64,000 nt of DNA from Hysterangium stoloniferum. Taxonomy: Eukaryota > Basidiomycota > Agaricomycetes > Hysterangiales > Hysterangiaceae. This document shows positions 44,170 through 56,102 of this stretch, piece after piece (positions within the stretch are counted from its first letter, which is position 1; each line of letters begins with the position of its first letter). The notes beneath the pieces were generated by a model. The model was not told the origin of the DNA, did no database searches, and saw only the letters and a list, made by a program, of their open reading frames with translations. Location of the stretch: the NCBI GenBank assembly GCA_015178975.1, contig WHVD01000036.1:186001-250000 (forward strand). The letters run 5' to 3'. The position numbers and the translations under genes are program-made.

Positions 44170-46698
44170 TAGTAGCTAGATTACTTGCATCCAAAAACAC
44201 CTTATCTCTTGGATGATAGACTGGAGTGGGTTCCCGTCGTCAGTTATAGTATCTCGCCATGTCATTTTTTGATTTCTGTAAGGCAGCCCTAGCTTCCTGT
44301 AGGGCATCTGCCATACACTCCTTAAGTTCATTCACGGATTCCAATCTGGATGGCACCGGATGACGACCAGTGTCAACCATGAATGGTGTGTGTTGTGTGG
44401 AAGAATGGATGTGGTTATTGTATTGGAACTCTGCCAAGGGGAGTAATTCATCCCAATCATCCTGTTGTTCATTTGTGAACACCCGTATGTATTGCTCTAG
44501 TTCCATGTTGAGATGTCCTGTCTGTCCATCTGTCTGAAGATGGTAGGCAGTAGAGGAGGCTATCTTGATGCCCAGCAAGCGGTAGAGTTCCTTGGTGAAT
44601 TCTGCCACAAACTGTGAGCCACGGTCAGAAACCACCGTCATTGGCAAGCCATGTAGTTTCCAGACATGCTGTAGGAAAAGATGTGCTGCACCTGCTGCTG
44701 ACAATGTGGTCATGGTAGGGATGAAGTGTGCCTGTTTAGAGAGTGAGTCAACCACATTCATAATCACATCAAAACCATGGGCCTCTGGCAGTTCCATAAT
44801 AAAGTCCACACTGATCACTTCCCAGCATTGACTGGGGATTGGCAATGGATGCAGCTGACCCATAGGTTTATGCCAGATGGTCTTGGTCCGCAAACACACA
44901 TCACAAGTCTTGGCATAGAGTCCTACATGTCTGGACATTTGGGGCCACCAGTAATTCCTGGAAATGAGTTCTAAGGTCTTCCACCTGCCTGGGTGGCCTG
45001 TTACCTTGGTATTGTGATGTTGGGCCATAATGCGGCGGTGGAGATCCAAGTGGTCCAGAACATATACCTTACCACAAAGCAGGAGTAGGCCCTCTGATTC
45101 TGACCAATCTGAAGACTGTATAGACCTGCTTTTAGTCTTGCGCATCTCCTGTTTATGCTGGTGTAGCTGTTGCATGACTAGATGTGACACACGGTAGTGC
45201 TCTTGCAGTGTCTTGGTGAATATCAAAATGTCATCCAGATAAATGACCACTACACCCTCCATGATGAGGTCATGGAAAATGTCATTCATCATTGTCTGGA
45301 AGGTGGAGGGGCTACTTGTGAGTCCGAAGAACATAACAAGGGGTTCAAACAATCCCCAGTTGGTGCGAAAGGCTGCTTTCCATTCATCCCCTTCCTTGAT
45401 CCTCACATTGTTATAGCCCCATCGTACATCTAATTTAGTGAAGTAGCGAGCTCCACATAGCTGATTGATAGGGTCTGAGATCAAAGGAAGGGGTATTGGT
45501 TCTTGATAGTGACCGCATTGAGAACACGATAATCCTGTACTAAACGAAGGGACCCATCCTTTTTATTAATAAAGAAAACTGGGGAAGCCATAGGTGACTT
45601 TGAGGGTTGGATATGGACTGTGGATAGGTTCTCTTGAAGGAAGGCATTGAGCTCTGCCTGTTCATTTGGAGCTAAAGGGTATACCTTGCAAGATGAAGGT
45701 TTGGCATCTGGTACCAGTTCAATGGCATGGTCCCAGGACTTCTGTTCAGGGAGTCTGTCAAAGGAGGCCTTGGAAAAGATGTCCACATATTCATGCAGAT
45801 ATACAGGAATTTGATCTTGTACTGATCCTTTACCTGAAGTCATTGGTTGGGAATTACGATGAAATGCCTCTGCAAGATGCTGAGAGGTGGTGGTACTTGC
45901 ACAAATAAACTCTTCTTCTGGGGCAAGTGAGGCCACCCAAATGTGGTCTCCATCCTCCTGAAGTTCAGTATCTTCTCTAGTATTTTCTTCTACCTCTCCC
46001 TCCATTATTGAGTCATCTTCTATCGGAGTGGTGGGCATCGGTAATGGTCCCGTACAACAGGCCCAAAGCTTTGCAGCTGCCCGATGCTCTTCCTTTAACT
46101 CTTGTTGGCAAGTCCAGCATTGGGATGGGCATCGACTCATGGTGACCTTGCCTGTCAACCAATCCACCTCTGGGTTGTGCTGTTGCAGCCAGGTGAATCC
46201 AAGAAGCATATTGTGGTGACCCAAACTAGTGTCTGCAAAGACAGCATGCTCATAATGATCTTTATAGTGCAGGATGAGGTCAACTACTTCCATGATAGCA
46301 CCTGCCTCATTGTGAGTGCCATCAACATTGAGGACTGGGATTGGACGTGTGAGGGAACGTGTGGTAAGGCACTTCTTTTTAATAAAGTCCCTGTCAATGA
46401 ATAGTCCTGTAGTGCCACAATCAAAAAGAGCACTCAGGGCATGGATCTCGGCAGTGTCTGTTGCCTGAATTTGAATCGGCAATGACAAGGAATTAGTAGA
46501 GGGGGTTGAACATATGATGTAGGTGGATGGCAATCTACGCTCCCATTTTGGGAGATGGAGGTAGGGTTTTGGGAGATTAGATGCAACTATTGGTTTCACA
46601 GTTTCAGCATGAGTAGAAGGAGTGTATTGGGGCTCTATCTTATCTATTGTTACACTGTGAAGTTGGTCATGAATATGCAACGAGGGCACATCCTTCAC
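44170..46698 (-). CDS. pol region of element D: protease, RT, integrase
   Basis: Protease: [17 protein letters not shown] near 46380-46430. [22 protein letters not shown] near 45550, [16 protein letters not shown] near 45300 and [13 protein letters not shown] near 45210-45250. Integrase: HHCC domain ([15 protein letters not shown] ... CDVCLRTK near 44890-45030), core [11 protein letters not shown] and [16 protein letters not shown], and [18 protein letters not shown] carrying the glutamate region. Broken, few breaks. Confidence 0.85.
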
Positions 46699-47891
46699 TT
46701 GTTGCTGGGGGGAAAACCCTGTTCCACCAACTGTCCCAGTGGGGGTGACTCCTTGTCCATGTTGGAAATCTGGCCTGCATCCTTTAATGCCAATATATCT
46801 TGAGTGAATGCCGACAGGTCATCTGGGTCTTCTGCTAGGAAACGGAGGATTTCCCTTATCTCTGGACAATCACGTGCCCAATGACCCACCTGTCCACATG
46901 TACGACAGGTATTGAGAGGGATGTGTTGCTGTGTCTGATGAGTCTGGTCCACTTCCATAGGCACGATTCTGACTGCAGACCCCCGTTGCATCGACGGTGT
47001 CTGGAAGGGAAGTCCAGGGGGCAGCCCTGGTGGTGGTGTGTAGTTGACGCGAGGGGGTGTGGGGATCGAGTGCGAATGTGATCCGGTTGTCGACAAAACG
47101 ACTGGTGTTCTTGAGGGTAAGTTCCGACGTTGGAGCGACTGCTGGAATGTGTCACTGGCCATCTGAGCTTGCACTGCGATGCATGCGGTCTCAAACCAGC
47201 CGTCGAGGTTGCCGTTGCCTGGGCGACTGATGGTCATGGTTGCGACTTGCCGTTCGACACCGCGGTTTAGACCTGCTCGAAATGCCATGACCACAGGGGC
47301 ACCGGTGTACTCTGCCTTGTGGGCCATTTCTCGGAATTTGTCGATGTAGAGGTCGATATGCCTGGTGCCCTGAAAATAGGCCGTAGAGTTGAGTCGACTG
47401 GCAGTGGCCTCTTGTTCAAATTGCGGGTAGAATTCTGCTTCGAATTGGGTCTGAAAATCACCCCAGTCTGCGAACATAACACCTTTAGCATGGTGTCGCA
47501 GGATCACCTCACTTGCCCAAGTTGCGGCTCGGCCAGTTTTCATGAAGGTCAAAACCCAAAGAATACACGTGTTGTCATCCGCAAAGTCTTCAGGGCACAG
47601 CATCATATAGGTGTAGCAAGAGTGTAGAAAGTGATGGCCACGGTCTCTATTACCATCAAAGTTGCTTGGTTTCGAACCTTTCGGGTGATGTGTCGACCGA
47701 GCAGACGAATCAAGAGATGGTGTAGACTGGGCAGTTGGGTTTGGAGGGAGGGTAGCAGGTGCGGCTGAGGAAGAGGAGGATGTAGAATTTGTGAGATGGC
47801 TAATGGTGAGTTGAAGTTGGGTGATAAGGCCTGTAAGAGCCTTGATGTTGTCTTGGGTGTTGCTCGAGCTTTGGCCGCAGAGACATCCCAA
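46695..47891 (-). CDS. gag of element D
   Basis: A single 398-codon frame. It has a Ser/Pro-rich N-terminus, a capsid region ([20 protein letters not shown] at about 47400 and [20 protein letters not shown] after it) and a zinc knuckle C-x2-C-x4-H-x4-C ([14 protein letters not shown]) at about 46870-46910. It overlaps the start of the protease-RT frame by four bases in another frame (46695-46698), an arrangement compatible with frameshift or re-initiation as used by Gypsy elements. Confidence 0.85.
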   Translation of the reverse strand: MGCLCGQSSSNTQDNIKALTGLITQLQLTISHLTNSTSSSSSAAPATLPPNPTAQSTPSLDSSARSTHHPKGSKPSNFDGNRDRGHHFLHSCYTYMMLCPEDFADDNTCILWVLTFMKTGRAATWASEVILRHHAKGVMFADWGDFQTQFEAEFYPQFEQEATASRLNSTAYFQGTRHIDLYIDKFREMAHKAEYTGAPVVMAFRAGLNRGVERQVATMTISRPGNGNLDGWFETACIAVQAQMASDTFQQSLQRRNLPSRTPVVLSTTGSHSHSIPTPPRVNYTPPPGLPPGLPFQTPSMQRGSAVRIVPMEVDQTHQTQQHIPLNTCRTCGQVGHWARDCPEIREILRFLAEDPDDLSAFTQDILALKDAGQISNMDKESPPLGQLVEQGFPPSNK

Positions 47892-47998
47892 AGGTGGGTT
47901 GAATGAAGTAAGGATGTGAGGAGGGGTCGTAATTTTATTCCATCTAATACCTGTAATAAAATCGCGGCCAGTCCTAGAAGATTGTGAGACTTTTCTAC

Positions 47999-48329
47999 TG
48001 TAAGGGCAACCCTAGGAGTGGATATCACACTAGTAGAGGAAATCCAAAGAAATATATAAATGACTAAATACAAGAGAACTATCTACTCACCTAGTAGAGG
48101 AAATCCAAAGAGAAAAGTCTAAGGAAACTCTACCAGGTGTGACACATCAGCTATACAGCACGCAGTGTATTTTCCCACACCTTAAGCGCCCTCATACTTC
48201 AGTTCAATGTACCCTATAAAGAATAAGGTGTCCTGTAATGGGGAGGCAATAAAGTGGAATAGACAATAGAGCATAATCTGGGGGATACTAATCTGGGGAT
48301 ATAAAGTGTGAATGACTTGTCCCCTTACA
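47999..48329 (-). repeat. LTR of element D, right (5') side
   Basis: 331 bases, TGTAAGGGCAACC ... CCCCTTACA. It contains two copies of a block with AGTAGAGGAAATCCAAAGA (near 48023 and 48093). Flanked on the right by GTCCC. Confidence 0.85.
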
Positions 48330-48339
48330 GTCCCCAACA

Positions 48340-48519
48340 AAATGGTAACTATTACCAGAACTAGGAGGCCAAATCCTTACATTCCAAAATGTCATCAAAT
48401 GCCAATTGATGGTTCTAAGGAAAAATCTACTATATCAATTATGATGATTTGGGACTAAGTCCCCCATACAAATTTCAAGATGAGCTTGACTTTCCATTCT
48501 TATCTGAAATGGGACATTA
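48340..48519 (+). CDS. Unidentified reading frame, left part, interrupted by a solo LTR
   Basis: A plus-strand frame reads YINYDDLGLSPPYKFQDELD and on to LSEMGHY up to the solo LTR at 48520, with the target duplication CATTA at its edge. A frame of similar style resumes after the LTR. I do not recognise it; it could belong to a host gene or another transposon. Confidence 0.35.
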
Positions 48520-49461
48520 TGTTAAGGGTGCGTACATGGAGGGTTTCTGGAGAAACCCGCAGGAAATCCAGTAGGACTTGGCTTCAGCTTATAGGCTGCA
48601 CCCTCATGAGATCGTCTTGTCCAATTTCAAATGGGCAGACGGGAATCCAGGGAGTCTGGGTGGAGTTCGTGGGTTGAGAGCTTGTGGGTTGAGAGCTTGT
48701 GGGTTGAGAGCTCATGGGTTGAGAGGTTGTGGGTTGAGAGGTTGTGGGTTGAGAGCTGTGGGTTGAGAGCTGGTGGGTTGAGGGCTGGTGGGTCAAGAGG
48801 TCATGGGTCAAGAGGTTGGGGAGTCGAGATAGATAAGTCAGAGGTTGAGTGATAGATGCGTTGGAGCCTGTGGGCTCCAACTAGTAAGAGCAGTGTGATT
48901 CAAAGAGGAATTTAGAGTGGAAAATGTACTAAGATTATTGGGGAGAATCTAAGCTGATTTTCTGACTGGATTGTATGTACAACATCTGCCAGACTATATA
49001 GACTGTGGAGTGAATAACATACCAAATCCAGTAATAATGAAAACAAAACTAACAAACATAAAATGAGATAAGTAAACACCAAACTTGGTGTTAGGAATGG
49101 GATGGAATGGAGTGGAGTCCAAATTGTGACAGGTTATAAAACCATACCAGGAACAGAGCGGGAGTGGAGTCCAAATTGTGACAGGTCATTTGACTGTAAC
49201 AGGAATGGGGCTCAGTTAGGGGGATGACGGGTTTTCCGAGTGGGGTCCAGTGACTGATGCATGGGACAGAGTTGGACATAGACAGGGATGGAGTCCGGCA
49301 GGAATTCTGGTGACTGATACATGAAGTAATGAAAGTTGAGTGTGGACAAGTCTGACGTACGGAGTCTGGCGGGAATTCCGGTAAACTGACAATTGGTGCA
49401 TATAGGGTGTGGGTGTATATAAGTTAGTGCCCAGAGTCTGGTGGAAATTCCAGTCGTAACA
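48520..49461 (-). repeat. Solo LTR of family X, copy 2, with target duplication
   Basis: 942 bases, TGTTAAGGG ... CGTAACA, flanked by CATTA at 48515-48519 and 49462-49466. It matches the 3' LTR of element C (57130-57954) in reverse orientation. It is longer than the other X LTRs because of an internal minisatellite at 48660-48840. A clean solo LTR with an intact target duplication. Confidence 0.92.
48660..48840. repeat. Minisatellite of about 15-16 bases inside LTR X copy 2
   Basis: About ten imperfect units of GTGGGTTGAGAGCTT type. Other X LTRs have only two to four such units at this place (18060-18110, 57765-57830), so the array expanded in this copy. Confidence 0.85.
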
Positions 49462-49698
49462 CATTACAAGTTTTTAGTCCTTGAACCAATCCCTCTGAGG
49501 TCATATGATAATATGATCCAGATGTACAATGCAGCCTTTACTCACCATAACATGGCTATTGTAGATAAATTCACTTTTGAGGAGTTGATATCCTTCAGAA
49601 AAAGGATAGATGAATATGAAGAAAGAGTTGAAGAAGTTTCAATATCTTCTGGATGGTGGGAGGGACTACTTTCTTATTTCTGTGTTTGTTATTTCTAA
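49462..49698 (+). CDS. Unidentified reading frame, right part, after the solo LTR
   Basis: Continues as HYKFLVLEPIPLRSYDN and HNMAIVDKFTFEELISFRKR, ending at the TAA at 49696-49698. The helical Glu-rich end looks protein-like. No family recognised. With the left part (48340-48519) it suggests a gene or transposon frame hit by the X LTR. Confidence 0.35.
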   Translation, partial: HYKFLVLEPIPLRSYDNMIQMYNAAFTHHNMAIVDKFTFEELISFRKRIDEYEERVEEVSISSGWWEGLLSYFCVCYF

Positions 49699-50646
49699 CT
49701 GTCATTAGCATTTGACTGCAAATTTTAAAAGTTATATAATTGTTGATACAATTTCAGAAAAAAAGTGGAATATTTTGATACAATATAATAAAGATATTAC
49801 ATGAGGTAAAATGAAAGTACATGTATTCAATAACTAACTATGAGTATTTTGTGAATACAATCCCTATAATTTGAAAATTACAGAAATGATGCAATCATTT
49901 GCCAAAATAATCTACCTTAGTATAATAAAAATTGGAAAACCACCTGATCCAAGTAAAATAAAAGGTAAAGGTAATAAAAGAAAGGGTCATAAGGACTATG
50001 AAAATAGAGAAGAAGGTAAAAAGATTTTACATAACTTTCACAATCTGCAAGATTCCAAGGGTCTGGTTGTTTCCCGACCCACCAAAGGAAGGTGGGGATG
50101 AAGTGCTTATGAAAAAAACTTAAGTTTATATGGTGATGATAATGTGATATAAATTTTATATTGTTCAAAATGTTTTTAAAAATTAATGTAGGAGGATAAT
50201 CACAATTCATTGAATATACAAAATTTTACTATAAATTATTTTCCATGGTAAATATAGATAATGAGGTAGTGGAGAAATTAGTTGAATATGGAAGAATAAC
50301 TGAAAATCTTTAAAATATTATTACAATATTTAAAACTATTTCCCATAAATCCTCTTTTTAAAAGAAATTTCAACTAAACCTAATTCCCACAACCCCTCTT
50401 TTTAAAAGTAATCCAAAAATCCTTTAAAATCTAATGATAAAATTCAAAATCTGATGTGGTGATGTAGTGGTGACATAGGCTTAGGAGTCTACCTCAGATC
50501 TTATTTCACATGGACATTTTCTATTGTGTTTCAAAGGATTTTGAGTATATTTCTCATGGAAATATTCAATGATGATGTAGCTAAATGTTCTTTCAACTTA
50601 ACTCTTCCTTTCTTCAACTCTATTCTTTTTTCCTTTTTTTGGTTAG
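49699..50646. other. Very AT-rich spacer
   Basis: About 950 bases. The only longer frame (49871-50101, plus, Lys-rich) has no recognised motif. It contains two CCTCTTTTTAAAAG-type repeats near 50350 and 50395. Confidence 0.4.
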
Positions 50647-51438
50647 TGTTAGGATACACACACAGGCCAGGTTTCTGGAGAAACCCACAGGATATCTGGT
50701 AGGACTTGGCTTCAGCTTATAGGCTGCGCCCTCACTATATCGTGTTGTCCAATTTCAAACAGATGGATCCCGCGGAGTCCGGGCAGGGTTCATGGGTTGT
50801 AGGTCGTAAGTCGGAGGTCATGGGTCATGAGTCGAGATTGTTGAGAGGGATAGATGCACCGGAGCCCGTGGGCTCCGACTAGTGCGAGCGATGTGAATCA
50901 AGTAAGGTTTTAGAGTGGAAAATGTTATTAGATTACTGGGGGGAATCTAAGCTAATTTTCTGACTGGATTGTATGTACAACATCTGCCAGTTTATATAGA
51001 CCATGGAGTGAATCACATACCAAATCCAGTAATGGCAAAATGGGAATAGTAAACACCAAATTGGTGTTAGGAACGGGACGGAACGGAGCAGAGTCTGAAT
51101 CGTGACAAAGCATAACCCATAACGGGAAATGGAGCGGGAGCGGAGTCCTAAATCGTGACAGGTCATTTGACTAAAATGGGAACGGGGGTCGATTAGAGCG
51201 GTGACGGGATTCTGAGCGGGGTCTAGTGACTGATGCGTGGGACAAAGACAGACATAGACAGAGACGGAGTCCGGGGGAAGTCCGGTGACTGATATGTGTC
51301 GTAATGAGGTCACATGTAACTAGTCTTGATGTAACGGAGTCCGGGCAGGAAATCCTATAAACAGACAATTGGTGCTTGTAGCGCATGAAGGTGTACGGGT
51401 TAGTGCCCAGAGTCCGGCGGGATTGTCCAGTCGTAACA
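50647..51438 (-). repeat. LTR of family X, copy 3, inverted relative to element C
   Basis: 792 bases, TGTTAGGATAC ... CGTAACA. It lies directly against gag sequence of element C but in the opposite orientation to C's own 3' LTR, so it is not the 5' LTR of C. The flanks GTTAG and GGCGA do not match, so it is not a simple solo insertion. Confidence 0.88.
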
Positions 51439-51990
51439 GGCGATCCCACTCTCTGCCACCAATTCTATGCTGGGCTGCCGTCCCACCTTAAAGACAAAGT
51501 CTCAAAAGGAGAAGATGGCAAGCCAAAAACCCTGTCCCGTATGCACCTCAAAGCTCAAAACATGGATGCATGTTATTGAGAACGTTGCGTGAAAGTTGCC
51601 CACGAGACCTCCATGGACAAAGTAAACAAGTCCATGGCCAATAAAACCAACAACAACAACTCGTCAACCAGCCACCAGAACTCCACGCAATCCGACAAGA
51701 AGAACAATAAAAAGTCTTCTAACAACAACAACAACAAGGGTCAACAGTCTGGCAAGCAAGCTGGGAAACCTGACCTCACAGGCAAACTCAGACCCGATGG
51801 CAAATTGACCCCACAGGAAAGACAACATCGTATGGACAATAACCTCTGTCTCTTGTGCGGGAAACCCAGTCATCGAGTCCCGGAATTTCTGCTGGCAAAA
51901 GGAAACTCTACAAAGGGTCGAACAGCCAAGACCTCCACGGAAACCCCATTGAAGGACAAACCGGCTTCCAACTCAAAAAAAGAGTAAGCA
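51439..51990 (+). CDS. gag region of element C (fossil)
   Basis: Begins in the middle of the capsid-like part (QFYAGLPSHLKDKVSKG, aligned with QFYSGLPSHLTDEVSKG in B), then an Asn/Ser/Lys-rich linker and a knuckle (CLLCGKPSHRVPEF) near 51850-51890. Broken. Confidence 0.75.
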
Positions 51991-52059
51991 ACCCTGCAGA
52001 CTCTGTGTGGGTTGGGGGTTGCATTGCCTCTCTGTGCATTCAAGAGTTTACCTGCCTCA

Positions 52060-55000
52060 ACACATCCGCTCTTTCGCATTCTGATTCATTTTTCATTAAA
52101 CTTATGTCTAATATGATTCCAAAATTCATTTTTTCAGCTCTTCTCGATTCCAGCTCTACTCATTGTTTTTTAGATACAAAATTCATGCAAAAAAATTTGT
52201 TGTCAACTTATCTGATCAATCCCATCAGTCTCCGCCTCTTCGATGGCAAGTAATTCAGTTGTTACCCAAGCTTGTGATTTATCAATCTGTTTCCCGTGTG
52301 GAACATCTCAATTGGTCACCTTCTATGTGACCCAGTTAGACTCAAGTTGCTTGGTGGTCCTAGGACACAACTGGCTTACCCGCTACAATCCGTTGATTGA
52401 CTGGATAGCTAACAGTATAACATTCCAGACTCCTGTGGCAGCCGAGGAAACTGCACCCAACCCAGCCTCCATGGCACCCTTGGCCTTCCCAGCACCTGCA
52501 GTCTCATGTGATCCCTATGGCACCTATGGCTTCCCCAGAACCCACGGCACCTCCATCTATTTCTCCGATTAATGCTGCAGCTTTTATTAGGGCTACAAAA
52601 ATGGACAGGTCCCAGGCATTCACTATCAACTTAAAAATTGATGAAGCAACTGGACATTTTTCAACTCCAGTATCCAAATCTGAGCAAGCCGCTGACCTAG
52701 AAGGCATCCCAGAGGAATATCATGACTTCACAGATGTTTTTAGCAAGTGAAAAGCTGACCGGCTTCTGCCCCATAGAGAATACAACTTAAAAATCGATCT
52801 CGAAGACAGTGCCCAGCCACCCCTAGGACATATTTACCCACTCTCATCCACGGAACCTTCTGCGATCCATGATTTCCTGGATGAACATTTGTCCATAGGT
52901 TTTATCAGACCCTCAAAGTCTCCTTTGGGAGCACCTGTTCTGTTTGTCAGAAAAAAGGATGGATCCCTTAGACTATGTGTTGATTTTAGAGGACTCAATG
53001 CTGTCACCAAAAAGGATAAGTATCCACTTCCACTTATATCTGATCTGCTCGATGCTCTGCGGAATGCCCAGATTTACACCAAAATAAATCTCAAACACAC
53101 CTATCACTTGGTCTGGATCGCTGTGGGTGACGAATGGAAAACCACTTTTAGAACCCGCTATGGGGCTTTCAAGTGGTTGTTGATGCCCTTTGGACTCACC
53201 AATGCTCCATCTGTTTTTCAGCATTTTATCAATGACATTTTCTCCAACATGCTCAATGTATGTGTTATTGTTTACTTGGATGACATTCTTATCTACTCCG
53301 AGGACCCAGCAGAACATGACAAACAGGTCCGTGAAGTTCTCTGGAGACTCAGACAACATGGTTTATTCACAAATGGTAAAAAATGTACTTTTGACATGGA
53401 CTCTGTGGAATACCTGGGTTTCATAATGGGACCCGACAGACTCCGCATGGACGAAACTAAAGTGCGAGTCATCAAAGATTGGCCTGAACCCCAAAAAGTC
53501 AAAGATATACAATCCTTCCTCAGCTTTGCCAATTTTTACTGATGGTTTATCTGTGGATATTCCGACATCACAGTTCCCCTTACCCATCTTACGCATAAGG
53601 ATACTCCATGGAATTTTAATGATAAGTGTCAAAAAGCTTTCAATCGTTTAAAAAAATCTTTTTCTTCAGCTCCTATTCTGTCACACTGGAAACCAGACTT
53701 CCCGCTCATTGTTGAAATGGATGCCTCGGACTATGCACTTGGAGCCATTCTATCTATCCAGGACTCTGATGGAGAAGTCCACCCAGTGGCTTTTCTGTCC
53801 CAGACTTTTACTGGAGCAGAGCTCAATTATGACGTTCATGATAAGGAACTCCTGGCAATCTTTTCAGCTTTCAAAGCATGGTGACACTATTTGGAAGGCT
53901 CAGGAACTCCCATTGACATTGTAACAGATCATAAAAACCTGGAATACTTTTCTACCACAAACCTTTTGACCTGTCAGCAGGCCCGTGCTGGTTTGAATAT
54001 CTATCTGCTTTCAATTTGATTATCCGCTTTTGACCCGGCCATCTTGGCAGCAAACCCGACACTTTAACTAGACAATGGGATGTCTATCCTAAAGAGGGGA
54101 GCAACAACTATGCCACGGTAAACCTGCACAACCTGAAACCTATTTTCATGAATCAGCAACTTACCGCATCATTCCATGCAACTTTCCTCATCAATCCCAT
54201 TGTCCGTGGAATTATCATTATGGATATTGAGAAGTTACATCAAGATATTCTATCAGCAATTCCACTAGACCCGATTACTAAAGCTCACCTTGACAATCCT
54301 GTGGACCCTGATCAACCCCGATGGTCTCTTGATCAGCATGGTTTCATTAGACTTGACGATCGTATCTATGTACCAGACTCCAACGGCCTCCACCTCAGGA
54401 TCCTTCAGTACAAACATGATCATCCACTTTCAGGACATTTTGGGTACAACAAAACTCTATCACTAATAAGAAGAGAATACACTTGGCCTGGACTCCGTGG
54501 ATTCATTAAGCACTATTGTAAATCTTGCACTACTTGTCCCGCTCGAAATCTCAGCGACACAAGCCATACAGCCTTTTGAAACAACTCCCAGTACCGGAAC
54601 ACCCATGGAATTCTATCTCTATGGATTTCATTGAACACCTACCAGATTCCGAAGGCTTTTCCACTATTCTAGTCGTTGTTGACAGAATCTCAAAACAAGG
54701 TATATTCATCCCTACATATGATACAATTACGTCCGTGCAGTTAGTGGAACGTTTTATTATCCACATATTTTCCAAGCATGGAGTTCTATCCCATGTAACT
54801 TCCGATCGAGGATCAGAGTTTGTGTCTCACTTCTTTAGATCCCTCAGGAAATCCGTGGACATGAAATTACATTTCATGTCCGGACATCACCCAGAAGGTG
54901 ACGGACAAACCGAATGTGTCAATCAGACATTGGAACAATATCTCCGCGTATATTGCAATTACCAACAGGACAATTGGAAATCCTTGTTACCACTTACAGA

Positions 55001-55315
55001 ATTGCTTACAACAATGCACCCTCGGCCACTACTGGCATTTCCCCATTCTTTGCAAATAAAGGATATAATCCAAATATTACAGTACATCCAGAACGAAATC
55101 TCGCCTCTGCTCGCACTCAAGAGTTCACCATGGACCTCCATGAGCTCCACAAGGAACTCCAGACTGCAATAAAGTCCACCCAAGAGCAATACCAACATTC
55201 AGTGGACAAACACCAGATCCCGCCACCCAACTTCAAAATTGGTGATCGTGTTTTTGTCAAAGCTCAATTCTTCTGGACTACCCATCCATCAAAAAAGCTT
55301 GTGGAAAATATTTAG
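52060..55315 (+). CDS. pol region of element C: protease, RT, RNase H, integrase (fossil)
   Basis: Protease: [13 protein letters not shown] near 52140 and [17 protein letters not shown] near 52350. [21 protein letters not shown] near 52950, [16 protein letters not shown] near 53200 and [14 protein letters not shown] near 53265. RNase [15 protein letters not shown] near 53720. Integrase: zinc finger ([14 protein letters not shown] ... CKSCTTC near 54415-54540), [14 protein letters not shown] near 54620, [15 protein letters not shown] near 54800 and [18 protein letters not shown] near 54890. Broken. Confidence 0.85.
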
Positions 55316-55530
55316 GTCCTTTTGAAATTATCGCACAAGTAGGTTCAGTCTATTGGACCCTACAGCTTCCGGATAGCATGTGTGCGGTACACCCGGTATT
55401 TCATGTTTCTATGTTAGAACCTTGTACTGCTAACACTATCCTGGATCACATGCAATCTCCGCCCCCTCTGGTGATTATTGACTGAGAACCCAAGTTTGGA
55501 ATCTCGCAAATTTTAGATTAAAAAATTGAC

Positions 55531-55890
55531 AAGTGTCAACGCACTTGTAAACTGCTTTACTTGGTCAAGTGGGCGGGTTACGAGGGCACTGATGAAGAGA
55601 CCTCATGGATTTTGGCCACGGAACTCGGTAATGCCACAGAAATTGTTACTGACTTTCATACAGCTTACCTGCTCAAACCTGGACCATTATTGTCTCTATG
55701 ACCACACTCCAAGTGTCAACACACTTGTAAACTGCTTTACTTGGTCAAGTGGGCGGGTTACGAGGGCACGGATGAAGAAACTTCATGGATTTTGGCCACA
55801 GAACTCAGTAATGCCATGGAAATTGTTACTGACTTTCATACAGCTTACCCACTCAAATCTGGACCACTATTGTCTCTCTGACCACACTCC
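55531..55890 (+). repeat. Exact-period 180-base tandem duplication of the chromodomain of element C
   Basis: Units 55531-55710 and 55711-55890 each encode LLYLVKWAGYEGTDEETSWI and the following ATELSNAMEIVTDFHTAY region. They differ at about 13 of 180 positions by eye, mostly transitions. The period is a multiple of three. Element B has a single copy at the equivalent place. Confidence 0.9.
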
Positions 55891-56102
55891 ACAGACCCTG
55901 TGTTACCTTTGGACTCATTTTCATTGTTCCCTGTCACCCTATGTCTCTCTTTGCTTTTACAGGTTCTGACATGTCTTTCAAGTCCCTAAGCGGATTCTCC
56001 ACGGGCTTTGACTTTGACTTTGACTTTCATGATTTTTTCACCTTTTACTTTTATAACTCCAAAAAAAAAAAAAACTATTATTAAACTTTTATTATCCTTT
56101 TC

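Larger units (their letters stand above)
43483..48329 (-). mobile_element. Ty3/Gypsy chromovirus D
   Basis: Minus-strand element with LTR sequence at 43483-43687 (left) and 47999-48329 (right). Both end CCCCTTACA, and they differ at about 3% of shared positions by eye, so D is clearly younger than B. Parts seen: gag with CCHC knuckle, protease, RT, integrase and a chromodomain. The tract GATGGGGGGGTGA (minus strand) precedes the left LTR as polypurine primer. Gag and the protease-RT part read through long frames. The element is broken, with few breaks, and is shorter than B. Confidence 0.88.

Noticed and set aside
48584-48880. Minus-strand frame rich in SQPTT repeats
   Set aside because: It is the translation of the minisatellite inside an LTR; no start context or conservation in other X LTRs.
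50647-51438. Reading this LTR as the 5' LTR of element C
   Set aside because: It is in the opposite orientation to C's 3' LTR, which is fixed by the polypurine tract at 57117-57129.
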